DNA of 64,000 bases from Candidatus Omnitrophota bacterium. GTDB taxonomy: Bacteria; Omnitrophota; Omnitrophia; Omnitrophales; JACROU01. The DNA lies in assembly GCA_029261035.1 (NCBI GenBank), contig JAJDCD010000025.1:124001-188000 (forward strand), in the 5' to 3' direction. Shown here piece after piece: positions 25,420 to 34,449 of the stretch; within the stretch, counting starts at the first letter, position 1; each line of letters begins with the position of its first letter. Position numbers and translations under genes: made by a program. The notes beneath the pieces were generated by a model that was not told where the DNA came from, ran no database searches, and was given only the letters and a program-made list of their open reading frames with translations.

Positions 25420-27029
25420 CGATCTATATCCGGTACAACGATATCTAAACTTCCTAAAACACAAACGGCATCCGCCAACAAGTTTCCTCGGACAACCTCT
25501 TTCATAACATTCATATTTGAATAACAAGGAGTTCTCATCTTAATTCGATATGGATTTTCAGTACCATCGCTAATCAGATAGATTCCCATCTGACCTCTTG
25601 GAGACTCTACAGAAAAATAATACTCTCCTGCCTCCGGTTTAAATCGTTTTGGAGCATCCGGGTTGTTATAAGGGCCTTCCGGAATCTTAGCTAAGGCCTG
25701 TTCCAAGATACTTAAGCTTTGCCACATCTCTTCAACACGAACTTCATAACGACTATAAGCATCGCCGGCTGTGGCTGTAGGGATATCAAATTTAAATTGA
25801 TTATAAATCCCGTACGGTTCGTTTTTACGAACATCGTATTCCACACCACAAGCTCTAAGAGGAGCTCCTGTAACTCCATAAGAAATTGCCTGTTCTTTGG
25901 TAATCACACCCACACCCTGAGTTCGTTTCTGAAATATAATATTTTTAGTTATCAGTGTTTCATAATCCTTAAGATTAGCCCTTAACATAGGAATAAATTT
26001 GCGAGCACGCTCTATGAATTCTGGAGACAAATCTCTTTCTTGTCCCCCAAACCGAAAGTAGTTGTAGGTTAAACGACTTCCGTCACACATCTCAAACATC
26101 GTTAAAATTTCTTCTCGGTCCTGAAAACAATAAAGAAATGGAGTAAAACTACCCAAGTCCATTAAAAAAGCTCCGTACCATAGCAGGTGACTTGCAAGAC
26201 GTTGTAATTCAGAAACAATAATACGAATGTATTCCGCTCTTTCCGTAATCGTAATACCTAAAGCCCGTTCAACCGTTCCCACATAACCCCAGTTATAAAT
26301 CATACCCGCCAAATAATCGACACGACTTGGATATGGGGTCCATTGCAAATAATTTCCATTTTCAGCCATCTTCTCATCTGCTCGATGAGCATAACCTACA
26401 ACTGGCTCCAAATCTAAAATAGTCTCCCCATCCATCTTAAGCAACAACCTCAGCACCCCATGCGTACTTGGATGTTGAGGCCCCAAATTAACAAAATATT
26501 CTTGTTCGTCCGAAACCAAGCTCTTATCACTTACTTGTTGGTTTGCGTTAGATTCTAATTCCCAAGCCCTATTTACATCTTCAATAGAATCACCCTCAAA
26601 TTTAAAACCTTTCCTAAGAGGATGAAAGTCCGAATATTCAGGAAGCAATAAACGTTTTAAGTTAGGATGATTCTTAAACTTAATTCCATACATATCATAA
26701 GCTTCTCTTTCATACCAATTCGCACCCCGATAAACTTGTGAAATACTAGGAACCTCTTCGGTCCATTCTTGCTTTAATCGAACAACCACACGAAGAAGAC
26801 CTTCGAAACGGTTAAACTGATACGCTAACAAAAAGTTTTCGCCAAAATCTGCAGCTGTAATGTTTTCTAGAAAAAAGTCTGCTTTCAGCATCACTTGAGC
26901 AACAGCAATCAATTTGTCTTGAGTGGTTTCAACTTCAAAATGAAATCCTGTTTTACTATAATCACTCACAACAGAAGTTTCTGGATTTACTAAACTAGTG
27001 AGTTGTGATTTGATTTCCTCGACTGTCAT
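25416..27029 (-). CDS. nuoCD: Fused NADH-quinone oxidoreductase-type subunits C and D
   Basis: 537 residues. Residues 1-150 are NuoC (30-kDa type), with YEREAYDMYGIKFKNHPNLKRLL and HPLRKGF. After a linker, residues about 175-537 are NuoD (49-kDa type), starting NLGPQHPSTHGVLRLLL, whose His helps form the quinone site. The C-terminal segment of NuoD relates to the Ni-Fe hydrogenase large subunit but lacks its metal Cys pairs. Fusion of C and D is common in several phyla. It starts one base into the nuoB stop codon. The last residues and stop lie in a palindromic repeat. Confidence 0.95.
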   Translation of the reverse strand: MTVEEIKSQLTSLVNPETSVVSDYSKTGFHFEVETTQDKLIAVAQVMLKADFFLENITAADFGENFLLAYQFNRFEGLLRVVVRLKQEWTEEVPSISQVYRGANWYEREAYDMYGIKFKNHPNLKRLLLPEYSDFHPLRKGFKFEGDSIEDVNRAWELESNANQQVSDKSLVSDEQEYFVNLGPQHPSTHGVLRLLLKMDGETILDLEPVVGYAHRADEKMAENGNYLQWTPYPSRVDYLAGMIYNWGYVGTVERALGITITERAEYIRIIVSELQRLASHLLWYGAFLMDLGSFTPFLYCFQDREEILTMFEMCDGSRLTYNYFRFGGQERDLSPEFIERARKFIPMLRANLKDYETLITKNIIFQKRTQGVGVITKEQAISYGVTGAPLRACGVEYDVRKNEPYGIYNQFKFDIPTATAGDAYSRYEVRVEEMWQSLSILEQALAKIPEGPYNNPDAPKRFKPEAGEYYFSVESPRGQMGIYLISDGTENPYRIKMRTPCYSNMNVMKEVVRGNLLADAVCVLGSLDIVVPDIDR

Positions 27030-27688
27030 TATTTATCTTCTTCCTTCTTTTCTTCCGTTTTTTCATCAAGCGTATCCAACGAAGAGTCCTTAACTGTTTC
27101 TATTTTTTGATCCGGACGAGGCCCAGCAGGCTTTTCTTCTCCTGGAGGCGTTGGCGACGGAGTTCCCGTTTCCGGTACCGCCAACACAACATCTTCTTGC
27201 CCTGCAACACCCGCAATAATTTTTCTTTGTAAAAGAAGTAAACCTTCGATAAGACCCTCAGGTCTTGGAGGACAGCCTGGGACATGCACATCCACAGGAA
27301 TAATACGATCCACACCTTCAACAATTGCGTATTGTCCTTCATACTGAAAAGGGCCTCCCCACATGGCACAGCCCCCCATAGCAATTACATACTTAGGAGA
27401 AGGCATTTGATCATAAAGCATTTTGATTTTAGGAGCCATTTTTCTAGAAACAGTTCCTGCAACAATCATCAAATCCGACTGTCTTGGAGAAGCACGAAAA
27501 ACACCAGCGCCAAAACGATCCAAGTCATATTTAGATGCACTTGCTGCCATCATTTCAATCGCACAACAATGAAGACCAAATGTGAGTGGCCACAATGAGT
27601 TTGCACGTGCAATATTTAATAACTTATCGAGTTTAAAAAAACTAAACCCAGGGGAACCTGATTTTTGAGATGCTTCTACTGACGCCAT
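27029..27688 (-). CDS. nuoB: NADH-quinone oxidoreductase-type subunit B with extended C-terminus
   Basis: 219 residues. Cluster N2 is bound by the tandem Cys in [10 protein letters not shown], the Cys in GGCAMWGG and the Cys in VPGCPPRPE. The normal domain ends near residue 165. A further 50 or so residues rich in Pro, Glu, Lys and Thr form a probably disordered tail that most NuoB proteins lack. The start overlaps the end of nuoA by 13 bases. Confidence 0.95.
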   Translation of the reverse strand: MASVEASQKSGSPGFSFFKLDKLLNIARANSLWPLTFGLHCCAIEMMAASASKYDLDRFGAGVFRASPRQSDLMIVAGTVSRKMAPKIKMLYDQMPSPKYVIAMGGCAMWGGPFQYEGQYAIVEGVDRIIPVDVHVPGCPPRPEGLIEGLLLLQRKIIAGVAGQEDVVLAVPETGTPSPTPPGEEKPAGPRPDQKIETVKDSSLDTLDEKTEEKKEEDK

Positions 27689-28038
27689 TGAAAAACTCCC
27701 TTACGCATCGCATAAATTAAAGCCAATGTTAAAATAGCAACAAAAACAATCACTTCTAATAAAACTCCCATTCCCTCAATACTTCTAAAGGCCAAAGCAA
27801 CAGGAAACAAAAAAACGACTTCCACATCAAAAACTAAAAAAATAAGCGCATATAAATAATAAAGGACATTAAAACGAATCCATGCAGAACCAATGGTGGG
27901 AACACCACTTTCATAAGTTGTTGTTTTGTCTTTCCCGATTCCCTTAGGGGCAATCAGATAAGGAACAACCGTGGCCATGAAAGCAAAGAATAAGCCAATT
28001 AGAATAAAAGAAAATACCCAGAAATAGTCTTGTAACAT
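27676..28038 (-). CDS. nuoA: NADH-quinone oxidoreductase-type subunit A
   Basis: 120 residues, three membrane helices, with the family motif [20 protein letters not shown] and the acidic pair of the second helix in [14 protein letters not shown]. First gene of the nuo operon; AGAAGGTC lies about eight bases before the ATG. A promoter and a leader hairpin lie upstream. Confidence 0.95.
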   Translation of the reverse strand: MLQDYFWVFSFILIGLFFAFMATVVPYLIAPKGIGKDKTTTYESGVPTIGSAWIRFNVLYYLYALIFLVFDVEVVFLFPVALAFRSIEGMGVLLEVIVFVAILTLALIYAMRKGVFQWRQ

Positions 28039-28088
28039 CTTAAGACCTTCTACTTTATTTAAACAGTTAAAGAAAGCAATGCGAAGTA

Positions 28089-28147
28089 GCTCCTTAAAAG
28101 GAGCGACATAAAGACGAGAATTATAGCAAAAATACTCCGGGTATTAA
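28089..28147 (-). promoter_or_regulatory. Putative nuo promoter, leader hairpin and upstream terminator
   Basis: On the minus strand TATAAT (28120-28125) lies about 80 bases before nuoA, with a weak TTTAAT 17 bases upstream. Downstream of it the leader holds a 6-7 bp hairpin, GCTCCTT (28089-28095) with AAGGAGC (28098-28104). Just upstream, AATAC/GTATT (28132-28146) followed by a T run on the minus strand may end the flippase transcript. Confidence 0.5.
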
Positions 28148-28171
28148 AGGGGGGAAAAATAAAAAATGGGA

Positions 28172-29671
28172 CTATTCTGAAGGTGGGTGTTTCTTCCTGG
28201 AGAATTGGTCTTTGAGAATATCAATTAAATGGCTCCAAAGCCCTGTTTCTTTGTTTAAATGGACTAAAAATGGCAAAAAAAGCACACAAAACAAGCCAAA
28301 CTGTGAAGCGTTCTTCAAAAGAGGAGTCCCCTCTCCTTTTGGAAAGAAATGTTCAATAGCCAGCATGGAGGCCACAAAAAAAACAAAAACACCAAAAACA
28401 CGCATAAACAATCTAAAAGCTTCTTTTGAATCCATCACCAAACGCACCCCTAAAAGAAAGTGGACTGCATAATACAGAAAGTAAGTCGCCGTCATCATCA
28501 TAGCTACCCCTGGAAGACCATAACCCGCTTTTATAACTGCGATCGAAAGAGTTGCTCCTAGTATAATCAAAGCTATCATTGCAGGAATTAAAGATAAATG
28601 TTTTTTCGCTGTAATTAATAGAGTTGCAAATTGTTGATTAAGCGAAAGAAAAAACAAACCCGGTAGAAGAATTTTTAATGGAAACAGCCCTGGCTTAAAT
28701 TGAGGAAGAATCAAAAACACTAAAGACTCCGAAAAGAACCAAACAGCAGCGAGTAATATCGGAAGAATGTAAGCTAAAGCTAATGTACTTTGATAAACAA
28801 AATTTTTCAAATCCTTAACATTGTCTCTCTCACTAAATCTATCTTGATAATGTGGAAACAAAACCACACGTAACATATTTGGGAAACTCGTTAAGTATCC
28901 CATTGCCATTAAAGACAACGAATAGTAACCCATATACTCAAAACCTAAATACCTTGGAATAATAATCCGGTCTAAACACCGAAACACTACGTCCATCGCT
29001 CCAATAATCATAATTGGAAATCCAAAAGTAATTAATGGTTTTAATCGTTCCCAAGAAAAATAAAAAGGGAATTTTTGTCCTGAACGAATAAACACGTAAA
29101 GGATGTTAACAAGAAAAATAAACGTAGTCGCAATATAAAACCCATAGATCTGATAATGCCATGTCATCCACAACAAAGGTAATGCACCAAAGGCACTTGA
29201 GAAAACAAGAGCCTGACTGGCCATCGTAAATTTTTTATATGCCCTAAGAACAACCATCTGATAATAATAAATACGCTGCAATACGAGCAAAACAGAAATC
29301 GTAATCAACCCCCAAAAGACAGGCTCCGAAATTCCTGGCCTCATCCCAAGAGCAACTAAAGCAATTCCACCTCCAAGCAAACACGAGTTCATAAAAATAA
29401 ACCAAAACACCGTATTTTTTATCTCTTCCGCTTTTTCAGGCTCTTTCTTACCTAAGCTATAGGGAATTTCTCGAGTAACAGCCTCAAAAGACCCCAAATT
29501 AGCAAATTTAGCATACATCAGGATAACTTGAAGACTAGCCCAAACCCCACTAAAAACAGGCCCTAAAAAACGTTTCATCAGGATAGAAATGATAAAATCA
29601 ATTCCATGCGTCAAATAGACCCCAGAAGCGTAGAGACTAATATCTTTAATGATTTCTTTTTTCTTAGTCAT
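28172..29671 (-). CDS. Oligosaccharide/lipid flippase of the MOP superfamily (Wzx-like)
   Basis: 499 residues and about 12-14 membrane helices. The N-terminus ISLYASGVYLTHGIDF and the helix-loop layout (GVWASLQVILMYAKFANLGSFEAVTREIP, in part) fit the polysaccharide-export flippases that move undecaprenyl-linked sugars across the inner membrane. The frame extends to 29734 and would overlap the FIST gene; the ATG at 29671 gives a more usual N-terminus and lies 28 bases after that gene, although no ribosome site is clear. The substrate is unknown; no complete O-antigen cluster is next to it. Confidence 0.8.
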   Translation of the reverse strand: MTKKKEIIKDISLYASGVYLTHGIDFIISILMKRFLGPVFSGVWASLQVILMYAKFANLGSFEAVTREIPYSLGKKEPEKAEEIKNTVFWFIFMNSCLLGGGIALVALGMRPGISEPVFWGLITISVLLVLQRIYYYQMVVLRAYKKFTMASQALVFSSAFGALPLLWMTWHYQIYGFYIATTFIFLVNILYVFIRSGQKFPFYFSWERLKPLITFGFPIMIIGAMDVVFRCLDRIIIPRYLGFEYMGYYSLSLMAMGYLTSFPNMLRVVLFPHYQDRFSERDNVKDLKNFVYQSTLALAYILPILLAAVWFFSESLVFLILPQFKPGLFPLKILLPGLFFLSLNQQFATLLITAKKHLSLIPAMIALIILGATLSIAVIKAGYGLPGVAMMMTATYFLYYAVHFLLGVRLVMDSKEAFRLFMRVFGVFVFFVASMLAIEHFFPKGEGTPLLKNASQFGLFCVLFLPFLVHLNKETGLWSHLIDILKDQFSRKKHPPSE

Positions 29672-29699
29672 AAGTAAATTTCGATTTATATAAAGTAGG

Positions 29700-30902
29700 T
29701 TAGTAGAACAGAGCAATACTTGCTGTAAATCCATGTAAAAAATTCTTATCCCCTATCGGGCCTATTTCTCCGGCACAAAAAAAACCTGAAATTGGAAAAT
29801 CTCCAAGCTGCTCATGAAGTAATGTTACATCATGGTTCTTCTCGTCAAACATATGTTTTCCCCGGCCATTACAATTAAAAATAAGTCCTGCTTTAGGAGG
29901 CGTGAATTTACTAGAGTTCACTTCTTCTTTTTTTTGGTCCAGACATAAAGTTTCCAGGTCTTCATGAGCCGATTGGGAGTCTCGCACATGAAACTGTACT
30001 GTATTTCCAATATTTACATAGTCAGAAACAGATAACGCTCCTGAATTACGATCTAACCCAACAACATTACGAATCACAAAGTCCCCTGTTTCTGGGTTTT
30101 GCTTTAACTCATCAACAAGAGAACCAATAAAAAGCGCTTGTCTTGCTAAAACCTGATCTCTCGCAGAAGCTTTTCTATAATTCTCCTCCAAAAATTGAAG
30201 AGCTGTCTTCCCTGCCAAATTATGAATAACATTTTCCTGGCACTCCGTAATAACAGCAGGCTCACCAAAAGGTCTACACCCTTGAGACACCAATGGTTTC
30301 ACTTTAACATTACCAGACAAAACAACGCCAACAGCACCTTCACTGCAGATGCCTTCAGACCAAAACAACACATTCTCACCCGGTTCTGTCGCAGCACTTG
30401 CCATCCCACCCACCATAGGGGCTCCCGGAAAGGCATGTTCAATGGATTCAATGAATAAGTTCATATTAAAACTAAATGGGTCAGGCAAAATGAAAAAAGT
30501 AGGATTCTCCTCAGAAGAAACCCCAAAAAATGCTTGGCACTTTTCTTTATCTTTCATTTGCTCTAGGTCAGAAGGTTTAATCCAAAAAGGAATTTTTTTA
30601 ACATCTGGAAGTTTTGCTAAAAATAACGAAATTGCAGAATCAGAGTCTAGCTCTTCATTAGTACCGATGACGTTCAAAGCACTACAGCCCATCAGAACAT
30701 CAATATCAATTTCTTTTCGAAGTAAATCCACTACTTCAAAATACTGGTCTTTAAATGCGGAAGTTACAAAAAGACAGGCTAAGTCTACCTTGTTGTCTGA
30801 AAAGCTCCTTAAAGCTTCTTGAGTAACCTGTTTAATAAGTTCTGGAAGCTGCTCCCCTTTAGCTACAGCGGAACCAAATTGAGACTGATTATGCTGTTCC
30901 AT
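29700..30902 (-). CDS. FIST domain sensor protein
   Basis: 400 residues. An N-terminal FIST domain (residues about 25-225, with DLACLFVTSAFK and VLMGCSALNVIGTNEE) is joined to a FIST_C domain (about 225-395, ending FPISGFFCAGEIGPIGDKNFLHGFTASIALF, here quoted in part: GFFCAGEIGP). Such proteins are thought to bind small ligands, perhaps amino acids, and often accompany signalling proteins. No kinase or GGDEF partner is adjacent. It is followed by a flippase gene and preceded by nfu. Function beyond the fold is unknown. Confidence 0.85.
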   Translation of the reverse strand: MEQHNQSQFGSAVAKGEQLPELIKQVTQEALRSFSDNKVDLACLFVTSAFKDQYFEVVDLLRKEIDIDVLMGCSALNVIGTNEELDSDSAISLFLAKLPDVKKIPFWIKPSDLEQMKDKEKCQAFFGVSSEENPTFFILPDPFSFNMNLFIESIEHAFPGAPMVGGMASAATEPGENVLFWSEGICSEGAVGVVLSGNVKVKPLVSQGCRPFGEPAVITECQENVIHNLAGKTALQFLEENYRKASARDQVLARQALFIGSLVDELKQNPETGDFVIRNVVGLDRNSGALSVSDYVNIGNTVQFHVRDSQSAHEDLETLCLDQKKEEVNSSKFTPPKAGLIFNCNGRGKHMFDEKNHDVTLLHEQLGDFPISGFFCAGEIGPIGDKNFLHGFTASIALFY

Positions 30903-30923
30903 ATTAAAGACACCTTTACTCGA

Positions 30924-31487
30924 TTATTCGTTAACCTGAACCACTTCTTTAATTTCAGGAATCAATTCTTTCAACCGACGTTCTACCCCCATTTTCAATG
31001 TCATAATAGAACTTGGACAAGAGCTACAAGCCCCTCTAAGGTGAAGCGTCACAACACCCTCTTCATATCCGCAAAAAACAATATCTCCTCCATCCATAGC
31101 AACAGCAGGTCGGATTTCTCTGTCTAAAATTTCAACAATTTGTTGCTCCACACTCCCCTGAACCGACTGGGTATTAACTTGAATTTTTGTAGAAATAATT
31201 TCTTTTTCAGAAGTTAAAATTTCTTTAAGCTTGTCTGCAACAACAGACAGCAAATCTCCCCACTCTGCCTCTTCAAGCTTTGTAACCGTAATAAAATTAG
31301 TCCCTATCATTACGCCAGACACATTCTTAATCTCAAACAAAGTTTCTGGAAGTAAAGACCCTTGAGCAACTTCTTTCGTAGGAAAATCAGCAACCCCATT
31401 TTCAAGCACAGGTTGATTGACATTGAATTTAATGGTATTTGGATTCGGTGTAATTTCAGCAGTCAACACGACTTCTTTAGAACTCAT
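30924..31487 (-). CDS. Nfu-type iron-sulfur cluster carrier protein
   Basis: 187 residues in two domains. The N-terminal Nfu_N domain (about 8-90: TPNPNTIKFNVN ... GVMIGTNFITVTK) precedes a NifU C-terminal domain (about 112-185) with VAMDGGDIVF and the cluster-binding GACSSCPSS (CxxC). Two monomers share a [4Fe-4S] cluster and pass it to target enzymes, and the many clusters of complex I are an obvious client. AAGGAGAAG precedes the ATG. Confidence 0.9.
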   Translation of the reverse strand: MSSKEVVLTAEITPNPNTIKFNVNQPVLENGVADFPTKEVAQGSLLPETLFEIKNVSGVMIGTNFITVTKLEEAEWGDLLSVVADKLKEILTSEKEIISTKIQVNTQSVQGSVEQQIVEILDREIRPAVAMDGGDIVFCGYEEGVVTLHLRGACSSCPSSIMTLKMGVERRLKELIPEIKEVVQVNE

Positions 31488-31566
31488 ATTCTTCTCCTTT
31501 TTAAACTAAGCCTATATAACAAGACTACCACAGGTAGGGTATTTTTAAGAGGTTCACAAAAGCTAT

Positions 31567-32877
31567 TTAAATCAAAAGATTTCGGAATAAAACAGCAAAA
31601 CCAAGGAAAGCGAAAAATCCCATAACATCCGTAATGGTCGTTAGTATGATATTAGAACATTGCGCAGGGTCTAGGCCAAGCCCTTTCATACTTAACGGAA
31701 TTGCAGCTCCGGCTAAACCTGCTACCACCAAATTAACAATCATAGCCAGACCAATCACCATTCCAAAGAAAGGATTTCCTACCCAAACCCAGGCGACACC
31801 CGCAGTCACCAAACCAATAATCAAACCATTAACAGCCCCTATCCAAGCTTCTTTAAGAATCAAAGCTAAAGCACGGTTCGATGGAATCTCTCGCATTACA
31901 AGTCCTCGCATTACCACAGCTAAAGACTGAGCCCCTGCATTCCCACCTTGCCCCGCAACAACAGGAAGAAATACAGCTAAAACAGTAATTTGCGCAATAA
32001 TACCTTCGAACAAAGCTACGACGGATGCAGCAAGAAACGCGGACAACAAATTTAAATGAAGCCAAGGCAATCTTTTCTTCAGCGAAAACCCCACAGTAGA
32101 AAAAGCACGTTCGTCACCACCCGCACCAAACATCTTTTGAATATCTTCCGTTGCCTCTTCTTGTACATCTCCAATTAATTGTTCAGCCTTAACAACCCCA
32201 AGTAAATGATTTTCATTATCAATAACGGGAGCCGCAAAGAAACGGCGTTTAGATAACTCTTCAGCCACTTGCTCTCTATCCATAAATGAGTTAACAGAAA
32301 AAATATCTTTACGCGTAATCTCAACTAGCTTCGCTTCTCCAGAAGCCAACATCAAATCTCTCATATTCATCACACCAACAAGATGGTTCTCTTCGTCAAC
32401 CACATAAGCATAAGATGCAGGAGCTTTTCTACGCGCCAAAACTCTAATTTTTCTAATCACATCCTTAACCCGAGTTTCAGAATAGAAAGCCAAAAAGTCC
32501 GTAGTCATAATTCGACCCGCACTGTCCTCTGGATAAGTTAAATATTCTCTAATTCTATTTTTTAATCTCTCAGGCAAAATAGCTAAAAAACTCTCTCTTT
32601 TTTCATTAGGTAAATCAAGAAAGATAGCAGCACCTTTTTGAGGGTCTAAATGATCTAAAATATGGGCAAACAACTCCGGAGAAACATCTTCTAATAAACT
32701 GGCAACCAAGTTAACCTGCATATGCGCCAAAGCTTGGGAAGTTAAGTGAGGAGGTAAACCTTTAATAACAGTGACAGCATCATCTTCGGGCAACGTTTCC
32801 AAAACATGGACAGCCGACATCAAATCTTCTTCAAAATATTTTTCAACTAAGGGCATTAAGGATGCTGGTGTCGACAT
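31567..32877 (-). CDS. mgtE: MgtE-family magnesium channel/transporter
   Basis: 436 residues. The cytoplasmic N domain (about 1-125) of helical repeats is followed by two CBS domains (about 130-250), a plug helix and five membrane helices (about 265-436) with VAGQGGNAGAQS and GAAIPLSMKGLGLDPAQCSNIILTT (in part), the ion-path motifs. In the family Mg2+ bound to the N and CBS domains closes the pore. It is 20 bases downstream of the cdaA-like gene and probably co-transcribed, which suggests control of ion balance together with c-di-AMP. Confidence 0.93.
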   Translation of the reverse strand: MSTPASLMPLVEKYFEEDLMSAVHVLETLPEDDAVTVIKGLPPHLTSQALAHMQVNLVASLLEDVSPELFAHILDHLDPQKGAAIFLDLPNEKRESFLAILPERLKNRIREYLTYPEDSAGRIMTTDFLAFYSETRVKDVIRKIRVLARRKAPASYAYVVDEENHLVGVMNMRDLMLASGEAKLVEITRKDIFSVNSFMDREQVAEELSKRRFFAAPVIDNENHLLGVVKAEQLIGDVQEEATEDIQKMFGAGGDERAFSTVGFSLKKRLPWLHLNLLSAFLAASVVALFEGIIAQITVLAVFLPVVAGQGGNAGAQSLAVVMRGLVMREIPSNRALALILKEAWIGAVNGLIIGLVTAGVAWVWVGNPFFGMVIGLAMIVNLVVAGLAGAAIPLSMKGLGLDPAQCSNIILTTITDVMGFFAFLGFAVLFRNLLI

Positions 32878-32897
32878 AACTACTCATTCCTATAAAT

Positions 32898-34079
32898 TTA
32901 TTCTTCTTTGATATCTATTTCAACATTAATTCTTCTAGGCTCCACGTTTTCCAAAACAACTTTTTTGTTCGAAAAAGTAACGTCTGAATTTGAAATAAAC
33001 ACACTTTGTTTTTCTTTTCTTACGTCTAATGTTCTTAGAATTAGGTGGATCGTATTCGCATTAGCAAAATAAAACGACCTTCTAGGTCCGGAAAAGCTAA
33101 CCTCTACGACTTCAGGGTCTGTTTTTACCTCAGTAACACTTTTAGGTAATTTAGCGTATTCTACAGGAATTTCGTAGGTTTTATAAACTAATTTAGACCC
33201 ATCTACTAAAACAAACCATAAAGCTAAGGACATAACTAATGCAATGACCTTTTCTCTATAGTTTTTCTTAAAGAAATGCTGCCATGGCTTCTTTTCTTCT
33301 TCTGGAGCAATCACCTTGTAGAATTTCTCTAGAAGACGGCTTAAAGCATTCGCATCTTCTATTTCCTTAATCTCCGCTTTATTAGCATAGGATATACTCC
33401 CTCTCTCTTCCGAAACGATCAAACACAAAGCATCTGAGAGCTCTGACAAACCTAAAGCAGCAGCATGTCGTGTTCCTGACTGGCCCAATTTCTTCATATT
33501 CTTAGACAAAGGCAAATGAGACCCAATTTGAGAAATTCGATTCTTTTCAACAATCACAGCACCATCATGTCCTGCAGAATGCGGATCGAAAATACTCTTT
33601 AAAATAGGCTCACTCAACTTCCCATCAAGCTCAACACCACCTTCTAAATGTCTCAAGATTAAATCTTTGCCTCGGATAACAATTAAAGCCCCAATACTCT
33701 CACGAGACAAATCCATAATTGTCCTCACAAGAACTTCTGTTTCAGGTCTTGTAATTCGCTCCCGCCCTCTTATCTTGAGCCTTCGCTTCAATCCAAAAAG
33801 TGCAATCTGTTCAAAGAAATGCCTTAACTCTTCCTGAAAAATAACCACAAGTGCTATTAAAAAAACAGCAAAAAAACCTTCAAAAATAGTAGATGTGAGA
33901 TACAGATTAAACTGTCTGGACAATAAATAAATGAGAGCAACAATAAATATCCCCGTCAACACAAACGCTGCTTTAGTCTTCTTAAACCACACAAGAATAC
34001 TATAAACAACCAGCGTCATAAAAAGAATATCAATCAACCCCGACACACCCATTTCCTTCAAAAAACTCAACACACCCAT
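32898..34079 (-). CDS. cdaA: Diadenylate cyclase CdaA fused to a YbbR domain
   Basis: 393 residues. Three N-terminal membrane helices (about 10-90) are followed by a DAC domain with the catalytic DGA (172-174, in HDGAVIV) and RHAA (204-207), which makes c-di-AMP from two ATP. A fourth membrane helix (about 278-293) then leads to a periplasmic YbbR-like domain (about 295-393). In Firmicutes CdaA and its regulator CdaR (YbbR repeats) are separate neighbouring genes; here one YbbR unit is in the same chain. GAGGGTG precedes the ATG. Codons 1-30 end in G or T in 29 cases, an effect of the composite element upstream. Confidence 0.9.
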   Translation of the reverse strand: MGVLSFLKEMGVSGLIDILFMTLVVYSILVWFKKTKAAFVLTGIFIVALIYLLSRQFNLYLTSTIFEGFFAVFLIALVVIFQEELRHFFEQIALFGLKRRLKIRGRERITRPETEVLVRTIMDLSRESIGALIVIRGKDLILRHLEGGVELDGKLSEPILKSIFDPHSAGHDGAVIVEKNRISQIGSHLPLSKNMKKLGQSGTRHAAALGLSELSDALCLIVSEERGSISYANKAEIKEIEDANALSRLLEKFYKVIAPEEEKKPWQHFFKKNYREKVIALVMSLALWFVLVDGSKLVYKTYEIPVEYAKLPKSVTEVKTDPEVVEVSFSGPRRSFYFANANTIHLILRTLDVRKEKQSVFISNSDVTFSNKKVVLENVEPRRINVEIDIKEE

Positions 34080-34230
34080 AACACACCCTCAATCTATAGC
34101 CATTAGCCATTAACTTCAACCGCCAGAAGCGGTCCGCTATCTTTACAGCGGATTCTAAATCCTAAACAAACACATCACCATAAACAACGCCTTCATCCCC
34201 AACCTAATCAAACCGCTAACAACAAAACGC
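34080..34230. other. cdaA upstream region with two small hairpins
   Basis: Part of a 370-base gap between the DHH gene and cdaA. CCGC/GCGG (34120-34132) and TCCGCT/AGCGGA (34133-34152) form two adjacent hairpins, and GCCATTAGCCATTAA (34098-34112) is a short repeat. The plus strand is rich in A and C. The cdaA promoter should be here, but no convincing -10/-35 pair stands out. Confidence 0.4.
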
Positions 34231-34425
34231 GTTTCGTTATGAATACCATAACGAAACACCTTAAACCCCAGAAACAATATGGGCTCGATGCCATCTTGTT
34301 TCAACCCCTAACACACTATCAAGCGTTCAGAACTTAAAGGAAAATAAAATGTTCCCGCCGCGAGTTCACAAAAATCGTTCCTCAATTTTTGTGCTGTCTG
34401 AGCGCCGGGAACATTTTATTTTCCT
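34231..34425 (+). other. Composite hairpin element, copy 3
   Basis: First hairpin: GTTTCGTTATG (34231-34241) with CATAACGAAAC (34247-34257). Second, 34271-34302: GAAACAA with TTGTTTC, a T.C mismatch in the same place as copies 1 and 2, ATG with CAT and the loop GCTCGATGC (with one extra G). Then a G-poor linker. Third, 34338-34425: a perfect 20-bp outer stem (34338-34357 with 34406-34425), a C.C mismatch, CGC with GCG, the internal loop GAGTT opposite CTGTCTGA and the inner stem CACAAAAAT with ATTTTTGTG, as in copy 1. It ends 24 bases after the stop of the DHH gene on the minus strand, again downstream of a minus-strand gene. Confidence 0.85.
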
Positions 34426-34449
34426 CTCACCCACATCCACGCTCCAAAC

